From NCBI RefSeq assembly GCF_021412625.1, contig NZ_JAKCFI010000001.1, positions 496,001 to 560,000 on the forward strand: a DNA stretch of 64,000 bases, read 5' to 3'. The notes under the pieces are model-generated. The model saw only the letters and a program-made list of their open reading frames with translations, did not search any database and had not been told where the DNA came from. Below are positions 61,358 through 64,000 of this stretch, in pieces. The translations under genes were made by a program, and so were the position numbers. The first letter of the stretch is position 1; each line of letters starts with the position of its first letter. The DNA is from Myxococcus stipitatus (GTDB taxonomy: Bacteria; Myxococcota; Myxococcia; Myxococcales; Myxococcaceae).

Positions 61358-63493
61358 TTGGACTCGTTCTTCACCTCGCTCAACAAGCGCCAGAGCATGC
61401 TGCTGCTGACCGCCGTGACCTTCGGCGGGCAGGAGAGCGTGGGGGCGATGGAGCACCTTCCGTCGGAGGAGGGGGAGCTGCTACGCCACCGCGCGCAGGA
61501 GCTGCTCCAGATTCCTCGCGACACGCGCATCCCCGCGCTGGTGCAGGAGATCAAGCGGCTGGTGAAGGACCGTCGCGGCCAGCTGTGGAGCGCGGATCCG
61601 GAGCGGCTGGCGACGCTGCTGCAGCGTGAGCGCGGCGCGCTGATGGAGATCGTCCTGCGCGCGCTGCCCGCCCCGCTGGCGGAGTCGGTGCGCGCGCACC
61701 TGCCGGCGGGGGCCCGGGTGAAGCTCGGCCGCGAGGTGCGCCCGCAGGTGCTCGACATCGTGCGGTGGAAGCTGGAGGAGGCGCTGGCCCGCGAGTCGGG
61801 CGCGTCCCAGGACGCCGGATTCAAGTTCTCCGACGTGCTCCAGCTCCAGCAGCGCGAGCTGCTCACCATGTGTGATCGGCTCGGCGCGCGCGTGCTGGGG
61901 CCGGCCCTGGCGGGGCTTCCCGAGGCGGAGCGGGAGGGACTGCTCGACCTGCTGCCGCCGGACCTGAAGCTGCTGGCCACCAAGTCCGTGGCGGCCAACG
62001 CCCCGCGCAAGCTGCCGGAGGAGGACGCGCGCGCGCAGCTCGAGCTGCACGACGGCCTGCGCAACCCCGCCAGCGCCATCCGCAGCGCGGGTGTGCAGCG
62101 GTTGGCGCGCGCGTGCGTGGCGCAGTCGGCGGAGTTCGCCGCGCGCATGCTGGAGAAGTACCGCGGCGAGTTCGGCGGCCTCATCGCGAAGTGGGTGCGC
62201 GAGGAGCGTCTGCGTCCCACCGCGCGGGGCGACGGCGGGCGCACGGACATCGTCATGGACCTGGAGCGGCTGGCGAGCCGGGGGCTCATCACGCGGCCGG
62301 TGCGGCTGGCCTCGCCTCCGCCCCAGCGACAGTCGGCCGTCCTTCCGCCTCCGCCCGGCGCTCGCAAGGCCGCGGCCCGCGAGGCCGCTCCCGCTCCGGC
62401 GCGAGACGGCTCCGCCATCCGCCCGGCCCCCGTGGCGGCGGAGGGCGCTGGACGCCAGCCCTCCGGGGCCTCGGATGGGTCCGTGGTCCGCCCGTCTCCC
62501 AGGGCCGCGGAGGGCTCCGTCGTCCGCCAGCCCCCTGGTGCCGCGGAAGGCTCCGCCATCCGTCAGGCCCCCGCCCGGGATGGCTCCGCGGTGCGCCCGG
62601 CTCCCGCCCGGGATGGCTCGGCGGTGCGTCCCGCCCCGGCGCGAGACGGCTCGGCGATACGTCCCGCGCCGGCGCGGGAGGGCTCCGCGGTGCGCCAGCC
62701 TCCCGCCGCGCGGGAGGGGGCCCCGGCGCGGCCGCCCGCGTCCTCTCGTGAGGCGGGGAGCGCCCGGCCGGGTCCGGTCCTGGGGCCGCCCCGGGGGCTG
62801 ACGAGCCGGCGCCCGCCGGACGCCGAGCCGGCGGTCCGCCGCGACTTCATGGCCGAGCGGGCCGCGCGCCGCGCGGGGGCGATGTCCAGCCGCGAACGGG
62901 AGCCGTCCCAGGTGGCGCGTCCCGAGCAGGACGGCGCCGCGGACGGCTCGGCCGTGCACCGCCTGCCTCCGCGTCGTGAGCCCACGGCCACCGGCTCGCC
63001 CCGGCGCGAGGCGGGTGGACCCGAGCCCCGCCCGAGCCGTCCCGCGAGGCCCGCTCCGGACGGGGCGCGCATCGGCCCCCCGCCGTCGCGCCTGGGGCAG
63101 CGCAGCGCCCGCCCGCAAGCCGACGCCGGGCCAGAGGCCTCCGCCGTGCGCGAGCGCTCCCGGGTGGCGGAGCCGTCGCGGGCCCCGCCCGCACGTCCCC
63201 GTCCGGAGGCGTCCCTGGCCCACGAGGAGCCGGAGGGGTCGCGCGTTTTCCGTTCGCGCTCCTCGGTCAGCATCAGCGCGGTGCGGTTGGATCCGTCCCG
63301 GGAGGCCCCATCTCAGGAGGCCCGGCCCCCCCGGGTGCTGGCCGGGCGGTCCGCCACGTCGTCCATGCCGGCGGTGCAGCCGGCGGGGGGGGAGGGCACC
63401 TCGGTGCAGCGTCGGCCCCGGGCCCCCACGGGAGCGGACAGGCCGGTTCCCCCGGGCGCTGGCGGGCGTGGACCCAAGGGCGGAACGCGCTAG
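61358..63493 (+). CDS. T3SS protein with FliG-like region, in SctK position
   Basis: A 711-residue protein. Residues 78-235 resemble the FliG middle and C-terminal domains: PERLATLLQRERGALMEIVLRALP, LGREVRPQVLDIVRWKLEEAL, then FKFSDVLQLQQRELLTMCDR, RVLGPALAGLPEAEREGLLD and LLPPDLKLLATKSVAAN, in the same order as FliG FxFEDLxxLDDRxL and ALKGA segments. Residues 330-711 are disordered and rich in Arg, Pro, Ala, Ser with 11-residue repeats RDGSAVRPAPA. It lies between sctJ and sctL, where sctK/yscK sits. TTG 61358 with GAGGTGA upstream is the start. Alternative: a distant SctK that only looks like FliG. Confidence 0.6.
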   Translation: MDSFFTSLNKRQSMLLLTAVTFGGQESVGAMEHLPSEEGELLRHRAQELLQIPRDTRIPALVQEIKRLVKDRRGQLWSADPERLATLLQRERGALMEIVLRALPAPLAESVRAHLPAGARVKLGREVRPQVLDIVRWKLEEALARESGASQDAGFKFSDVLQLQQRELLTMCDRLGARVLGPALAGLPEAEREGLLDLLPPDLKLLATKSVAANAPRKLPEEDARAQLELHDGLRNPASAIRSAGVQRLARACVAQSAEFAARMLEKYRGEFGGLIAKWVREERLRPTARGDGGRTDIVMDLERLASRGLITRPVRLASPPPQRQSAVLPPPPGARKAAAREAAPAPARDGSAIRPAPVAAEGAGRQPSGASDGSVVRPSPRAAEGSVVRQPPGAAEGSAIRQAPARDGSAVRPAPARDGSAVRPAPARDGSAIRPAPAREGSAVRQPPAAREGAPARPPASSREAGSARPGPVLGPPRGLTSRRPPDAEPAVRRDFMAERAARRAGAMSSREREPSQVARPEQDGAADGSAVHRLPPRREPTATGSPRREAGGPEPRPSRPARPAPDGARIGPPPSRLGQRSARPQADAGPEASAVRERSRVAEPSRAPPARPRPEASLAHEEPEGSRVFRSRSSVSISAVRLDPSREAPSQEARPPRVLAGRSATSSMPAVQPAGGEGTSVQRRPRAPTGADRPVPPGAGGRGPKGGTR
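62401..62740 (+). repeat. 33-bp degenerate tandem repeats coding RDGSAVRPAPA
   Basis: An in-frame 33-bp unit is seen at 62576-62608, 62609-62641 and 62642-62674 with a partial fourth, and looser copies back to 62401. Codons differ between copies, so these are old or selected repeats at the protein level. They lie in the disordered tail of the FliG-like protein. Confidence 0.75.
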
Positions 63494-63517
63494 CATCCGG
63501 CCCGCAAGGAGCGGCCC

Positions 63518-64000
63518 ATGGCGATCGGCAAGGTGATCAAAGGTGACGGGACGGCGGAGCCGTCCCTGGTGGCGGAGCGGCCGGCGCTGCGTCCCCCTCG
63601 CGCGGGCGTGATGAACGCCGAGGTCTTCGAGGCCAGGCAGGGCGCCCAGTCCATCCTCGAGGACGCCCAGCGCGAGAAGGAGCGCATCATCGCGGAGGCG
63701 CTTCGCGAGAAGGAGGACGTGCTCGCCAAGGCCCGGGAGCAGGGCCGCGAGGAGGGCCTGGCCCAGGCCACGGAGATCATCCTCCGCGCGAAGCTGCAGG
63801 CGGGGGAGATCCTCGCGGGCTACGAGAAGGACGTCATCGCCCTGGGGCTGCGCATCGCGGAGAAGATCGTCGGGCGCAGCCTGGAGAAGGACCCGGAGCT
63901 GATGGTGGAGCTGTGCGCGGCGGCCATCGACAACCTGCGCAGCGCCCGGTCCATGATCCTCCGCGTGCACCCGAAGACGGCGGCGGTGCTGCGCGCGCGC
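63518..64000 (+). CDS. sctL: T3SS stator protein SctL (YscL/FliH family), 3' truncated by window end
   Basis: The first 161 residues of an open frame starting MAIGKVIKGDGTAEPSLVAE at ATG 63518 with AAGGAG upstream. A coiled coil (AQSILEDAQREKERIIAEALREKEDVLAKAREQGREEG) leads to the conserved SctL/FliH part LGLRIAEKIVGRSLEKDPELMVELC then AAAIDNLRSARSMILRVHP. SctL links the ATPase SctN to the cytoplasmic sorting platform. The gene continues beyond the window. Confidence 0.85.
   Translation, partial: MAIGKVIKGDGTAEPSLVAERPALRPPRAGVMNAEVFEARQGAQSILEDAQREKERIIAEALREKEDVLAKAREQGREEGLAQATEIILRAKLQAGEILAGYEKDVIALGLRIAEKIVGRSLEKDPELMVELCAAAIDNLRSARSMILRVHPKTAAVLRAR

Overview
The window is chromosomal DNA of very high GC content (I estimate about 70 percent by eye) and very high coding density. 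It almost certainly comes from a myxobacterium of the Myxococcaceae/Archangiaceae type. The reasons are a TIGR02265-like paralog, a DUF2381 (TIGR02268-like) protein beside a Ser/Thr kinase, a spirochaete/delta-type EF-G, many predicted lipoproteins and outer-membrane barrels, and an injectisome-like type III secretion locus in a genome of that kind. I found no insertion sequence, prophage, CRISPR array, tRNA or rRNA gene. Composition looks uniform, so nothing stands out as recently acquired.

Layout. 0-4 kb: a TIGR02265-like protein, a BCP-type peroxiredoxin and a translationally coupled YcaO-TfuA pair. 4-7 kb: a membrane Ser/Thr kinase with a DUF2381 partner. 7-12.6 kb: an orphan DNA methyltransferase overlapping a convergent 2OG-Fe(II) oxygenase, a DAACS symporter, a SlyD-like isomerase and an OPT transporter. 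12.6-17.4 kb: an outer-membrane protein, an ADOP-type ABC permease and a saccharopine-dehydrogenase-like reductase. 17.6-21.7 kb: a Uup-type ABC-F ATPase and an EF-G that resembles mitochondrial EFG1. 22-30.7 kb: a SnoaL-like protein, soluble transhydrogenase, a tandem alpha/beta hydrolase, an RsuA-family pseudouridine synthase, an HEXXH protein of unknown family, a DUF1028 protein and a TrmH-family RNA methyltransferase. 31-39 kb: a thioester alpha-2-macroglobulin lipoprotein coupled to PbpC. 39-48.8 kb: a CotH-type lipoprotein, a DUF2892-like membrane protein, a very large peptidase/beta-propeller/barrel protein, an LVIVD lipoprotein and a low-complexity secreted protein.

48.9-56.1 kb is one tightly overlapping six-gene operon on the minus strand. 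It encodes a GbsR/MarR-type regulator, a LolD-like ATPase, two different FtsX-type permeases, a LolA-like periplasmic carrier and an outer-membrane barrel. A 36-bp inverted repeat covers its likely promoter. It reads as a complete, self-regulated machine for moving a lipid or lipoprotein from inner to outer membrane, with unknown cargo.

57.5 kb to the end is the first part of a type III secretion locus. The order is a rod/needle-like protein, a TPR chaperone-like protein, a small unknown protein, a FliA/WhiG-like sigma factor, SctI, SctJ, a large protein with a FliG-like region in the SctK position, and SctL running off the window. The order mirrors yscF-G-H-I-J-K-L of Yersinia. Two points deserve most attention: a candidate needle and chaperone in a lineage whose system has been called needleless, and flagellum-like parts (a FliG-like protein and a FliA-like sigma factor) kept inside an injectisome-type cluster.
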